Shown: positions 26,864 through 35,705 of the stretch, piece after piece
Position numbering within the stretch: the stretch's first letter is position 1
Layout: every line of letters starts with the position of its first letter
Source of the DNA: Acidobacteriota bacterium
GTDB lineage: Bacteria > Acidobacteriota > Thermoanaerobaculia > Multivoradales > Multivoraceae
Direction: 5' to 3'
Assembly (NCBI GenBank): GCA_003388555.1
Contig: QQVD01000023.1
Coordinates: 62,001-126,000 of the forward strand
DNA: 64,000 bases
Notes under the pieces: generated by a model
Seen by the model: only the letters and a program-made list of their open reading frames with translations
What the model was told of the DNA's origin: nothing
The model's database searches: none
Position numbers and translations under genes: made by a program

Positions 26864-27462
26864 TGGCAGCTCGCGACGCGTCGAGCCGGCGGGTCAGCGC
26901 GCCCCCCACCGAGCCTGGCGAGATCACTCGACTGCTCGACGCCTTCGGTGCAGGCGACGGCGATGCCTTCGACAAGCTGGTGCCGCTGGTCTACGACCAG
27001 CTCCTGATCCTCGCGCGCCAGCAGCTCGCACGTTGGCGACGCGGAGGCACGCTCGACACGACGTCGCTGGCGCACGAGGCCTACCTGCGTCTGTGTGAGG
27101 GCGAGCTCGCCGATCTCGCGGATCGCCAGCACTTCTACGCCGTCGTGTCGCGCTCGATGCGTTTCATCCTGGTCGATCGGGCGAGGGCTCGGCAAGCGGC
27201 GAAGCGCGGCGCTGGACAGTCTCGTGTGACACTCGATCGAGTCGAGGTGGCCAGCCCTGACGAGTTCGAGACGATGCTCTCGATCGACCAGGCGCTCTCG
27301 CACCTGGCTGAGGTCGACCAACGCCTGGAACGCGTGTTCGAGTGTCGCTTCTTCGGCGGGCTGACCGCCTCGGAGACGGCCGGTGCGCTCGGACTGTCCG
27401 AGCGCACCGTCCACCGAGACTGGCTCAAGGCGAAGGGCTTCCTCCGTTCGCGGCTCGGCTGA
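26863..27462 (+). CDS. ECF-type sigma factor of the kinase-associated (TIGR02999-like) group
   Basis: A 199-residue sigma factor. Region 2 includes LVPLVYDQLLILARQQLARW and SLAHEAYLRLCEG, then FYAVVSRSMRFILVDRARAR; region 4 has ASETAGALGLSERTVHRDWL and ends FLRSRLG. This wording (LVPLVYDQL, RMRRILVDRARA, RDWxxAKxxL) is characteristic of the sigma group found with Ser/Thr kinases in Acidobacteriota and Planctomycetes. It is coupled to the upstream kinase by a TGATG overlap, with GAGGAG 11 bp before the ATG. Phosphorylation by the kinase is a reasonable guess. Confidence 0.88.
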   Translation: MAARDASSRRVSAPPTEPGEITRLLDAFGAGDGDAFDKLVPLVYDQLLILARQQLARWRRGGTLDTTSLAHEAYLRLCEGELADLADRQHFYAVVSRSMRFILVDRARARQAAKRGAGQSRVTLDRVEVASPDEFETMLSIDQALSHLAEVDQRLERVFECRFFGGLTASETAGALGLSERTVHRDWLKAKGFLRSRLG

Positions 27463-27544
27463 GTCGTCCGTGTCGCGACCGCCAGTGTCCTGGGCGGCCG
27501 TTCGCTGAGCCCTGAGAACCTGGAGGCCGAATCGCGCTCGGGAC

Positions 27545-28870
27545 TCAGGGCACGCTCGACGACCAGGCGTCGACATCGCCCGACTCGAAGTCGTCGCAGA
27601 ACAGGTCGCAGTAGTCGAGCAGATAGCCGAGGAGGTGACTGCCTCCGGGATTGCCGTCGCTCTGCCCGATGCTGTCCCAGGCGATGGCGAAGCGTCCGAC
27701 CGACGATCCCACCGCCGGTTGTCTCTGATCGTTCATGATCCAGGTGTTGACCTGGAACTGTCCGCCGGCCGGCACGCCGTCCTCGGTCACGATGCGAGCC
27801 TGGATGCTGTGCGCCGAGTCGTCGTTGCCGGCGACGCCGGTGTCGGTCTCCCAGGCGACGTAGAAGCCGGAACGGCCGATGTCGGTGACCTCGGGCTCGA
27901 AGGCATCGCTGTCGGCGAGCGCGCTGAGCTCGACGGTCGGCGCCACCGGATCGAGGTCGCCGTCGAACACTCGCGCCAGGATGCGCGCGCCCTCGTACCA
28001 GGTCACCGCCACCCGGTCGTCCCACTGCTGGGCCGCGACATCGATGAACGTGCCGTCTTCGTTGCCGTCGACGAGACGATCGGTCCCTTCGCCGACTCCG
28101 CCCGCGGTGAACCTCCGTAGGTGGATGTCTGGAACCGTCCAGGCAATCACGAATCCACCGTCGTAGGGGCCGTCGGGGTCGTCGGCCGGAAGCTCGTCGA
28201 CCCGCGGGTAGGCCTGGCTGCCCGAGGTTTCGACGTTGACCAGGAACTGGCTCCCCGTCGGCGCGCCGTTGCTGGTCACCATCCGACCCTGAATGCTCGT
28301 GCCGGTGTCGCCGCTGCCCGGGAAGGTCGCGCTACGGAAGACGACGACGAACTGACCGCCCGAGAGCGCCGCGACGTCGGGAACGTGCGTCCCGCCGGAG
28401 AGACTGGCGGGCTCTGCATTCACCATCTGCTTCGGTCCGGTCGGTTGACCGGCGGCGTCGAAGTGCCGGCAGTGGATGCTCCAGATGTTCTCCGTCTCGT
28501 GTCGCTCCGTCCACACCACCAGAAAATCGCCATCGGGCGAAGCGGCGACCTGTGGATCCTTGAGGTTCCTGGCTCCGGTCAGGGCTCCGGAGGACACCAG
28601 GATCGGATCTTCGAGCGCCTGGCGGTCGTACGAGAAGCGTCGCGCCCAGATCTCGCCGGTCGACCAGACGACGACCGAGCGCCCGAGATCGTCGACATCG
28701 ATGGCCGCAGACCCTGGATTGCCGGGCTGGACTGCCGTCGGACCGTCATACCAGATCTCCGGCTCGCCCACCTGAGCGTCGGCAGGCGATGGGTGGGAGA
28801 GAACCAGAAGCAGGTGGACGGCCACCGCGATCGTGGGAAAGAGCAGGGTCGGACGGTGAGTACTAGCCAT
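27545..28870 (-). CDS. Secreted beta-propeller-like protein with FESG...AWS tail
   Basis: A 441-residue protein with a signal peptide (LLFPTIAVAVHLLLVLSHPS, cut after ADA). The body consists of about six repeats of 55-60 residues with the pattern VAASPDGDFLVVWTERHE and VAALSGGQFVVVFRS, alternating with GQPTGPKQMVN-like segments, indicating a beta-propeller. The C-terminus ends DLFCDDFESGDVDAWSSSVP, the tail shared with three other secreted proteins of the window. Start ATG at 28870 lies just before the signal peptide. Its strand is opposite to the upstream sigma gene (convergent). Function unknown; probably surface-exposed. Confidence 0.8.
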   Translation of the reverse strand: MASTHRPTLLFPTIAVAVHLLLVLSHPSPADAQVGEPEIWYDGPTAVQPGNPGSAAIDVDDLGRSVVVWSTGEIWARRFSYDRQALEDPILVSSGALTGARNLKDPQVAASPDGDFLVVWTERHETENIWSIHCRHFDAAGQPTGPKQMVNAEPASLSGGTHVPDVAALSGGQFVVVFRSATFPGSGDTGTSIQGRMVTSNGAPTGSQFLVNVETSGSQAYPRVDELPADDPDGPYDGGFVIAWTVPDIHLRRFTAGGVGEGTDRLVDGNEDGTFIDVAAQQWDDRVAVTWYEGARILARVFDGDLDPVAPTVELSALADSDAFEPEVTDIGRSGFYVAWETDTGVAGNDDSAHSIQARIVTEDGVPAGGQFQVNTWIMNDQRQPAVGSSVGRFAIAWDSIGQSDGNPGGSHLLGYLLDYCDLFCDDFESGDVDAWSSSVP

Positions 28871-29134
28871 TTGCAGAACACTCCGGGAGTGTGCGCTCTG
28901 CGACGCAGCACGGAGGAGCCGGCTACGAGATTCGACGCAGAAGGCGCGTTCACCTTCTCCTCGTAAGGAGGGTGCCCGGACTGCCATCTGATGTCCCACT
29001 TTCTCGTGGGCGTGGGAGCGGCCGGGGATCGTCGGTCCTCCTCCCCGAGTTCCGCAGCCTTCACCTCGGCCTTCGAGCAAACCCGCCGTGCAGTCCGAAG
29101 AGGGTGGCATGGCCGTTGGGAACTCTCAGGGAAA

Positions 29135-29155
29135 TTCTCAGGTGACTGGCACCTC
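29135..29155 (+). repeat. Element A hairpin
   Basis: TTCTCAGGTGACTGGCACCTC-like copy with intact AGGTG/CACCT arms, just before the truncated ATPase gene fragment at 29209. Confidence 0.8.
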
Positions 29156-29208
29156 CTTCCTCCTTCCCGTCGCGGCGGAACCGACAGAATGCACCTGTCG
29201 CGGGCACT

Positions 29209-29375
29209 TTGCATGACAAAGCGCCCGCGATGTATCCACGAAGTCTCCAGCGGCCCGGTCACTCCTTCTTCCTGTTCGGCCCCCGAGCGAGCGGCACGAC
29301 CACCTGGCTCCGCGAACACTTCGCAGACGCCACTTGGTTCAGTCTGCTGTGGGCCGAACACCATCTACCGCTCCT
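29209..29375 (+). pseudogene. N-terminal remnant of an AAA/DUF4143-type ATPase
   Basis: The translation YPRSLQRPGHSFFLFGPRAS continues GTTTWLREHFADATWF, which matches the N-terminus of the AAA ATPase/DUF4143 family, where the P-loop reads GPRGTGKSTWL. Here the P-loop lysine is replaced (ASGTTTWL) and the reading frame loses similarity after about 50 residues, so the gene is truncated and inactive. It lies in the 645-bp gap between the propeller-like and kinase genes, 54 bp after an element A hairpin. Confidence 0.65.
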
Positions 29376-29515
29376 CGAGTCGTCTCAGGGAGCGCGTCGA
29401 AGAACGGCCTGTTCGGAAGGCACCGTCGGCAGCCGGCTCGGGAGTCACTCCGCGAGCACCTCGTCGGCCCCTCGCCCGCGACTTCATGAGGTTGCCGCCG
29501 CACAGCGGCAGTGGT

Positions 29516-32092
29516 CTACCTGGCCGCCACCGCGGCCTCGATCTCCCGGCGCATCGGATCCTCGGGGCTCAGGTATTCGCGGGCCAGTGCGTCGGCCCGT
29601 GCGAGCGAAGCCGTCGCCTCCGGGTCCGTTGGCTGCAGCAACCGCGAAAGTGCATAGAGCGGCTCGATCCAGCGATGGTTGGGAGCCCCCGCGCTGGCGA
29701 GGGACTCGAGCTGCCTGCGGTAGGCGTCGACCGCTTCGGCAGTACGCCCCTGAGCCTCGCGCAGGCGCCCGAACTCGCGCCAGGCGAACGCTTGGCGAGC
29801 TCCGTGCTCGCCGAAGTTGGCGCGATCGATGGTCAGGGATCGCTCGAGGTGGCTTTCCGCAGCGCTGAAGTCCTCTCGCCGACGCTCGAGCTCGCCTAAG
29901 GTGAGCAGCACGGAGCCGAGGCTGGGATCGTCCGCACCGAAGGCCTCCTCCTGGATGGCGAGTGCCTGGTGCAGGAACGGCGCCGCGTCGTCGAAACGCT
30001 CGGCGTGCATCAGGCAGGCCCCGAGTCCGCTCAGCGACTGTGCGACGACCGGACTCGACGCTCCGAACAGCCGACGCCGCAGGTCGATCGCGCGCCGATA
30101 GTTGCTCTCGCAGGTCTCGAGATCGCCAGCCAACATGGCCGCGAAGCCCAGATTGTGCACCGCGCTGGCGGTGTCCGGATGCAGCTCCCCGAGGGTCTTC
30201 AGCAGGATGCCGAAGTTCTCTTCGTGCAGCGCCTGCGCCCGCGCCCGGCGGCCATCTCTGCCGGCGATGACGGCGAGGACGTTGAGGAACGACGCGGTCT
30301 GCCGGTGGCCTTCGGGCCACAGGCGGCGCGCCATCGCCAGGCCATCCTCTGCAACCTCCTCGGCGCGACGGTTGTCCCGCTGGTTCTGGTGGTGCCGAGC
30401 CAGCTCGCGCAGCAGCCAGACGCTCTCTTCGCGATCTCTTCCGCCGGATTGCTGTCGGTCGAGCTCGATCGCTCGGGTCAGGAACCGCTCGGCCTCGTCG
30501 AGCTCGCCGGCGAGGCTCAGCGTGCTTCCCAGCGTCATGTGAGCGAGCATCAGGGCAGGGTCGGACCCTGATTGATGTTCCAGCCGCAGGTCGAGCTCTC
30601 TGCGGTTGGCGTCCTCCGCGCTGTCGTACTGGTTGAGGCGTTGGAACGCCGCGCCGATCACCGCCAGCATGTCCGCCTGGGCCAGCGGTTCGTCGCGGAG
30701 CTCTGCGAGCCTTGCGAGACCACGGTCGAGGAGGTCACGCGCCGAGACCTCCTCGCCGCTCTCCGGGTTGGCGGCCTCGAACAGGTCGAGAGTGAAGTCG
30801 GTGACGCGCTGGGCGCGGTCGCGCTGGAGTGCCGTCCGCCGCTGCTCGAGGCTGACGATCACCAGCGCCGCGGTCAGCAGGACGACGAAGCCGGTGGCCG
30901 CAGCCACGGCGACCCGGTTGCGGGCGATGAACTTGCGCAGCCGGTAGCCGACCGACGGAGCGCGCGCCGAGACCGGGATTCCGCTCAGGTGATTCGCCAG
31001 GTCGGCGGCGAGATCGGCGGCGCGGCCGTAGCGGCGCTCGGGCTCGGAGGCCAGGGCCTTCGACAGCACGGCATCGAGGTCGCCGCCGAGCCTGCGGGCC
31101 AGCGCGGCCGGAGTGCAGTTGCGTGCCGCGGCGACTTCGGTGCGTTCGCCTTCTTCCAGGGCGGCGAACCGGCGACTCGGCGCCGGGGCGTCGGTGGCCA
31201 GCCGGGCGGCCAGGGTCGTCGGCGACGTGTCCTCGACGGGGTGGGGCTTGGCGCCAGTCAGCAGCAGGTAGGCCAGCGCTCCCAGGGCGTAGGTGTCGGT
31301 GGCGGTGGTGACCGCTCCGCCGGCGACCTGCTCCGGCGCCGCCCAGGCCGGAGTCAACGGCGCCAACTGCGACCGCGTCATGCCCGGGCCACTCTCGGAG
31401 AGCACCTTGGCGACGCCGAAGTCCAGCAGCTTGGGACGACCGTCCTCGGTGACCAGCACGTTCTCGGGCTTGAGATCCCGGTGCACGACGAGCTGCCGGT
31501 GCGCCGCCTCGACCGCCTCGCAGACCTCGATGAGGAGCCGCAGGCGGTCCTCGATCGAGAGCCTTTGCCGGTCACACCACCGGTCGATGCGCTCGCCTTC
31601 GACCAACTCGAGCACGAAGTAGGGAGTGCCGTCTTCGCTCACTCCTCCGTCGAGCAGTCGGGCGATGGCCGGGTGATCCAGCCCGGCGAGGATCTGGCGC
31701 TCGGCCAGGAAGCGGGCGCGCGCCTCGGGCGTGGTCATGCCCATCGGCAGGAGCTTGATGGCGACGCGGTGCTCGTACTGCCCGTCGGCGCGCTCGGCCA
31801 GATAGACCACACCCATGCCGCCGCGGCCGATCAGCTCGATCAACCGGTAGGCGCCGACCTGCCGGCCCGAGAGGTCCTTCGCGACGTCGTCGTCGGGCGA
31901 GAGGCCGGAGCGTTCGGCCAGCGATCCGAAGAAGGCCTCCGAGTCCTCGTCGGCGGCCAGCAGCCTCTCGACCTCGCGCCTGAGCTCCGGGTCGTCGCAC
32001 TCCCTTGCGAGGAAACCAGGCCGTTCGCTCGGCGGCAGCACCCAGGCCCGCTCCGCCAGGTCGCACACCCGTTGCCAGCGCTGCGGGTCCAT
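29516..32092 (-). CDS. Membrane Ser/Thr protein kinase with TPR array
   Basis: An 858-residue protein. The first 65 residues (WQRVCDLAERAWVLPPSERP) are the helical N-terminal region typical of sigma-associated kinases. The kinase domain spans about 80-350 with GRGGMGVVY, VAIKLLPMG, D206 in HRDLKPEN, LDFGVAK and AAPEQVAGG; catalytic residues are complete. A membrane segment (VAVAAATGFVVLLTAALVIV) is at about 395-417, followed by TPR units to the end. The likely partner sigma factor (34271-34834) is on the same strand but separated from it by two oppositely oriented genes (32311-34190), unlike the usual adjacent pairing. Confidence 0.9.
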   Translation of the reverse strand: MDPQRWQRVCDLAERAWVLPPSERPGFLARECDDPELRREVERLLAADEDSEAFFGSLAERSGLSPDDDVAKDLSGRQVGAYRLIELIGRGGMGVVYLAERADGQYEHRVAIKLLPMGMTTPEARARFLAERQILAGLDHPAIARLLDGGVSEDGTPYFVLELVEGERIDRWCDRQRLSIEDRLRLLIEVCEAVEAAHRQLVVHRDLKPENVLVTEDGRPKLLDFGVAKVLSESGPGMTRSQLAPLTPAWAAPEQVAGGAVTTATDTYALGALAYLLLTGAKPHPVEDTSPTTLAARLATDAPAPSRRFAALEEGERTEVAAARNCTPAALARRLGGDLDAVLSKALASEPERRYGRAADLAADLANHLSGIPVSARAPSVGYRLRKFIARNRVAVAAATGFVVLLTAALVIVSLEQRRTALQRDRAQRVTDFTLDLFEAANPESGEEVSARDLLDRGLARLAELRDEPLAQADMLAVIGAAFQRLNQYDSAEDANRRELDLRLEHQSGSDPALMLAHMTLGSTLSLAGELDEAERFLTRAIELDRQQSGGRDREESVWLLRELARHHQNQRDNRRAEEVAEDGLAMARRLWPEGHRQTASFLNVLAVIAGRDGRRARAQALHEENFGILLKTLGELHPDTASAVHNLGFAAMLAGDLETCESNYRRAIDLRRRLFGASSPVVAQSLSGLGACLMHAERFDDAAPFLHQALAIQEEAFGADDPSLGSVLLTLGELERRREDFSAAESHLERSLTIDRANFGEHGARQAFAWREFGRLREAQGRTAEAVDAYRRQLESLASAGAPNHRWIEPLYALSRLLQPTDPEATASLARADALAREYLSPEDPMRREIEAAVAAR

Positions 32093-32310
32093 GGCGGGAG
32101 GCTAGCGGATTCCTGCGCCCCGGCAGGCGGACACCGGGCGGACACCAGGGGCTGGACGGTGCGTGATCCCGTTTCGGCTCCGATCACGTCAACCCGGCTG
32201 GAGAAGGAATGGGCCGCGAGGCGGAAGGCCGTCGCGGCCGGACGACACCAGTCTGTTCGCCCCCGATGGGGAATGCCAGAGGCCCAAGGGTCACAACGAA
32301 AGGAGTCCGT

Positions 32311-33639
32311 ATGTACAGGAAGATCACGATCTGTCTCGTCACTCTGCTCTTCGCGGTATCGACTGCCGAGGCCGGACCGAGAGTGATGGCCGATGCTGAG
32401 GGCATCGCCAGCGTGCAGCTCAGTAGAACGACCTTCGAAGCGTCACCTGAGATCAGTTTCGAATACGCCGTAGTGCGCATCTCCGGGCCGGAAGGGTACG
32501 AGTTGACCAAGCGCCTGGGCCCCGGCGAGACCCTCTTCGCCGACATCGCTCTGGAGCGCGATGCATCGACCGAAGGCGGATCTGAAGCGTTCCAACCCAT
32601 GGCCGGCGGCCTGCCAGAGGGTCGATACGGATACGAGATCGTGCTCGGTCTGGAGGATGGATCGGTGCGCACCCAGGCCGGGTCCTTCCGGGTCGAGGGA
32701 GGTTCGATCGTGCGGCCGGAGGTGAGGTCCGGACCGAGTGAGCCCGCGCAGGTCGAGGCTGCCTCGAGCTATGCGTTCTCGGTGGACAACAATCTGACGG
32801 TCAACGACACCGCCGACGACGGAGAGACCTTCCTCCAGTTGAACTCCGGATCGTCTCTCGATGCCGAGCTGTGGCTATGGAAGAACACCGACGGCCTCTT
32901 GCGGCTCCAGCACGTACAGATTCCGACCACCACCGACATCCTCAGCGTCGAACCCTCGGGGCAGGTCGGCATCGGCACCACGACTCCGTCTCAGGAGCTG
33001 CACATCGACAGCCCCGATGGGGGAGACATCCGGCTCACCAGGAACGGGGGCGCCGGATCCAACTGGTTCTTCGGGATCACCGGTGGCGACGACCGGATCG
33101 GCATCCAGGACCACTCGTCCGGGATCAGTCCCAGCATCCTGAGCATTCAACAGGGCGCACCTCCCACGTCGTTGGAGATCACCTCCAACGGCAACATCGG
33201 CATCGGCACTGCGAGTCCGGCTGCCAAGCTGCACGTCAACGGCAGCTTCCGCGCCGACGGCGACGTGACGCTGTTCTCGAGCCGGGCGGTGAAGACCGCC
33301 ATCGGTGCGGTGAACCCGGCCGACCTGCTGGCCAAGGTCGCCGAGCTCACCGTGGCGACCTGGCGCTACAAGAGCGAGGATGCGACGAGCCGCCACATCG
33401 GCCCGTTCGCCGAAGACTTCCAGCGGCTGTTCGGCGTCGGCGACGGCGAGACCATCTCGGTGATCGACGCCCAGGGCGTCACGCTGGCGGCGATCCAGGG
33501 CCTGCAGCAGGAGTTGGCCGAGAACGACGCCCAGATGCAGGCGCTGCAGTCCGAGAACGCCGACCTGAGGTCTCGCCTCACCGCCCTCGAGGCTGCCATC
33601 GAGGCGCGCATCGACGAGTCCGAGAGGGAGTCGCGATGA
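32311..33639 (+). CDS. Secreted fibre-like protein with S74 intramolecular chaperone domain
   Basis: A 442-residue protein with signal peptide (ITICLVTLLFAVSTAEA). The middle holds beta-rich segments with the repeated words VGIGTTTPSQELHIDSP and IGIGTASPAAKLHVNGSF, typical of trimeric tail-fibre-like stalks. From about residue 320 it has the S74 chaperone-of-endosialidase domain (FSSRAVKTAIGAVNP, LTVATWRYKS, HIGPFAEDFQRLFG, DAQGVTLAAIQGLQQEL) and a C-terminal coiled coil. S74 domains drive trimerisation and then cut themselves off; the expected Ser is in FSSRAVK. AAAGGAG precedes the ATG at 32311. The stop overlaps the next gene (ATGA). A decayed copy of this C-terminus lies at 35491. Confidence 0.85.
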   Translation: MYRKITICLVTLLFAVSTAEAGPRVMADAEGIASVQLSRTTFEASPEISFEYAVVRISGPEGYELTKRLGPGETLFADIALERDASTEGGSEAFQPMAGGLPEGRYGYEIVLGLEDGSVRTQAGSFRVEGGSIVRPEVRSGPSEPAQVEAASSYAFSVDNNLTVNDTADDGETFLQLNSGSSLDAELWLWKNTDGLLRLQHVQIPTTTDILSVEPSGQVGIGTTTPSQELHIDSPDGGDIRLTRNGGAGSNWFFGITGGDDRIGIQDHSSGISPSILSIQQGAPPTSLEITSNGNIGIGTASPAAKLHVNGSFRADGDVTLFSSRAVKTAIGAVNPADLLAKVAELTVATWRYKSEDATSRHIGPFAEDFQRLFGVGDGETISVIDAQGVTLAAIQGLQQELAENDAQMQALQSENADLRSRLTALEAAIEARIDESERESR

Positions 33640-34190
33640 GCTCCTGTTCCTCGAACGGGGCACCGATCCCGGTGCGACGGAGTCGAAGAAGCCTCCGGCC
33701 ACGCCGTATCGGCTGGCTCCCCCTCCGCTCGATCCTGATGCTCGGCTTCGCCGTCGTCGTGCTGTCGGCGCCGGGTCGTCTGCTTTCCCTGGATTGCCCG
33801 GTCCCCTCCGGCGATCACGCCACGGTGCAGGAGGCGGTCGATGATCCGACTTGCACGAACATCACGCTGTCGGCCCAGAGCTACCCGGAATCGGTCATGG
33901 TCGCGAGACCCGTCTCCTTGGTCGGGGTCGGGTCGTCCTCGAGCACTCTCGATGGCCGTCTCTGGATCGCCGAATCCGGAATCGGAACCGATGTGGCGGT
34001 CGACGGGATCGGAATCCGGAACGGCTGCCCGGGACCGGGCCTCCTGGTCGAGACCGGCACCGTGCTCCAGCCGATCGACGTCACGGTGGAGCAGGTCGCT
34101 CTCCCCTGCCCGCAGTTCTCCTTCGAGATCTTCTCCGATGGTTTCGAGTCGGGAAACACGTCGGCCTGGAGTGCAGTCGTGACGGAATAG
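33636..34190 (+). CDS. Small secreted protein with FESG...AWS tail
   Basis: A 184-residue protein. A basic N-terminus (RRSRRSLRPRRIGW) is followed by a hydrophobic segment (SILMLGFAVVVLSAPGRLL), so it is probably secreted. The mature part (about 50-160) resembles one end of a parallel beta-helix (HATVQEAVDDPTCTNITLSA). The final residues are FEIFSDGFESGNTSAWSAVV, the tail motif shared with three other secreted proteins. It overlaps the S74-domain gene by four bases (ATGA) and is likely co-produced with it, perhaps as surface partner. Confidence 0.75.
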   Translation: MSSCSSNGAPIPVRRSRRSLRPRRIGWLPLRSILMLGFAVVVLSAPGRLLSLDCPVPSGDHATVQEAVDDPTCTNITLSAQSYPESVMVARPVSLVGVGSSSSTLDGRLWIAESGIGTDVAVDGIGIRNGCPGPGLLVETGTVLQPIDVTVEQVALPCPQFSFEIFSDGFESGNTSAWSAVVTE

Positions 34191-34270
34191 GCCTGCTTGC
34201 CGTCTCCCACCACCTCGGAACCGGCTGCATACGACCTCGGACCTACTGCCCAGGTCGGCCACGCGGGCGG

Positions 34271-34834
34271 TCAGACGAGTTGGCTGTAGAGCCAGGCTCG
34301 GGCCGTACGCCAGTCGCGCTTGACGGTGGCCGTCGAGGCTCCCACGGCCTCGGCGGTCTCCTCGACGTTCAGGCCGCCGAAGAAGCGGCACTCCACCACC
34401 CGCGCCTGGCGTTCGTCCATGGCCTCGAGCCGGTCGAGTGCGGCGTCGAGCGCGAGCAGGTCCTCGCTCACCTGGGCATCGAGGGCGGGGTGCACGATCT
34501 CGCTGACGGACTCCCGCTCCAGGTCGCCGCCGCGCTTCTCGGCCGCGGAGTGCCGCGCCCGGTCCATCAGGATCTGGCGCATCGCCCGACAGGCGACCGC
34601 GAAGAAGTGGCCACGGTCTTCCCAGCGTGGATGGTCGACGCTGGCGAGCTTCAGGTAGGCCTCGTGGATCAGCGCGGTGGTGTTGAGCGTCTGCTCACCC
34701 CGCCAGCGCCGACGCTGACCGTGTGCCATGTCGTGCAGCTGGTCGTAGACGGCGGCGAAGAGCTCGCCGAGAGCCTTGTCGTCGCCGGCGCCGAGATCCG
34801 CCAGCAGCCTGGTGATGTCCTCTTGATCCGGCAC
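34271..34834 (-). CDS. ECF-type sigma factor of the kinase-associated (TIGR02999-like) group
   Basis: A 187-residue sigma factor: region 2 LFAAVYDQLHDMAHGQRRRW, TALIHEAYLKLASV and FFAVACRAMRQILMDRARHS; region 4 NVEETAEAVGASTATVKRDW followed by RTARAWLYSQL. The GTG at 34834 (VPDQEDITRLL) is preceded by an AGAAGGGCG ribosome site and gives the normal length; an ATG-initiated longer form would read into repeat sequence. The kinase gene at 32092 on the same strand is its probable partner, with a two-gene secretion cassette lying in between on the other strand. Confidence 0.85.
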   Translation of the reverse strand: MPDQEDITRLLADLGAGDDKALGELFAAVYDQLHDMAHGQRRRWRGEQTLNTTALIHEAYLKLASVDHPRWEDRGHFFAVACRAMRQILMDRARHSAAEKRGGDLERESVSEIVHPALDAQVSEDLLALDAALDRLEAMDERQARVVECRFFGGLNVEETAEAVGASTATVKRDWRTARAWLYSQLV

Positions 34835-34942
34835 TGGATCGCCCTTCTGACCGTAGGTTCGCGCGCCGCGAAACTGTATCTGACCATCTTCGTCGTTCGG
34901 CCGGCGGGGGAGACTGGGTGGGTGGAGGAGGAGCCTTACGCT

Positions 34943-34978
34943 GAGTGTCCTTCCCCCGAAATGGTAGGTCCTTCTCAG
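34943..34978 (+). repeat. Element B hairpin
   Basis: GAGTGTCCTTCCCCCGAAAT then GGTAGGTCCTTCTCAG. The core CCCGAAATGG is intact but the right arm (TAGG) is degenerate. It abuts the RAYT gene fragment that follows. Confidence 0.85.
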
Positions 34979-34983
34979 GCGTA

Positions 34984-35092
34984 AGAAGCCTTCCTCGACG
35001 CCTACTTCCGCGCCGCGTCGCTGCTCAGGCAGGGGCACCGCGACGTCGCCTTCCCGACGGGTGCTCCCCGTCGAGGTTGCCCGTCAGCCTGT
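34984..35092 (+). pseudogene. 3' fragment of a RAYT transposase gene
   Basis: About 109 bp closely match the last part of the RAYT genes (38945-39060 and copies): CTTCCTCGACGCCTACTTCC, then CTGCTCAGGCAGGGGCACCG and the CCCGTCGAGGTTGCCCGTCAGCCTG ending. Only the C-terminal 35 or so codons are represented, with changes in the stop-proximal part. The piece lies exactly between an element B (34943-34978) and an element A (35104-35127). Confidence 0.85.
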
Positions 35093-35103
35093 TCGTCAGG
35101 GCT

Positions 35104-35127
35104 TCTTCTCAGACGACTGGCACCCTC
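35104..35127 (+). repeat. Element A hairpin
   Basis: TTCTTCTCAGACGACTGGCA followed by CCCTC, one arm degenerate. It closes the RAYT fragment on its right side; further element-B-like words (GGTTCTTCTCAGTCGGGTCC) follow at 35168-35222. Confidence 0.8.
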
Positions 35128-35263
35128 ACTGCCTCCGACGCCACCGACGAGCATGCTTACCCCAAGAATGGTTCAGGTTCTTCTCAGTCGGGTCCTTCTC
35201 AGTGTCCTTCTCGGCCGAGTGTCCTGGTGTGGGGGAGGGCCTTGGGGCCTCCCCTGAGCCCCT

Positions 35264-35289
35264 AGCCCGGTTTATTCATTATCCGGGCT
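35264..35289. repeat. Inverted repeat with AT-rich loop
   Basis: 7-bp arms AGCCCGG and CCGGGCT around the 12-base loop TTTATTCATTAT, very AT-rich for this region. Candidate structured site in the repeat cluster; no T-run for termination. Confidence 0.75.
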
Positions 35290-35319
35290 TAGCGCCAGAG
35301 GGCTGGTCGCTCACCGGGT

Positions 35320-35705
35320 GATCCCGTTCTCTCTCCGACTTCGTCAACCCTAGGTAGAGGGCGATCAGCCGCGAGGCTGACTACCAGTTTGCGCCCAACG
35401 AGCCGACGGGCCCCCGGGGCCAGCATGGAGGAACCTCATGCGCCGCGGCCTCCGAGCCTCTCGGCGGCACCAGTCCGAGGACGAACACACCAGCCACACC
35501 GGCCCTTTGCCGAGAACGTCCAGCACCTGTTCGCGCTAAGGAGACGGCGAGACGATCGGTCAATCGACGCTCAGGGCGTGACGCTGGCAGCGATTCATGG
35601 GTTGCGGCAAAGAGTTGGCGGAGAGGGACGCTCGGATTGCCGGCCCTCGCCCGAGCGTCTGGCGCAGTTGCACGCGGCGATCTCTGAGAATGGAGGAGAA
35701 CGAAA
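35320..35705 (+). pseudogene. Decayed copy of the S74-domain locus
   Basis: The start (GTGATCCCGTTCTCTCTCCG ... CGTCAACCC) resembles the leader before the S74-protein gene at 32161-32195. From 35491 the translation reads RPFAENVQHLF, then IDAQGVTLAAIHGLRQ, matching HIGPFAEDFQRLF and DAQGVTLAAIQGLQQ of the intact protein, but with frame damage, lost internal sequence and no stalk. It directly precedes the FGE-domain gene, so an ancestral pair (S74 protein plus second gene) may have decayed here. Confidence 0.7.

Noticed and set aside
27545-28870. Bacterial Ig-like adhesin or RTX toxin
   Set aside because: No nonapeptide RTX repeats or Ig-fold signatures; the repeats fit a propeller-like pattern better.
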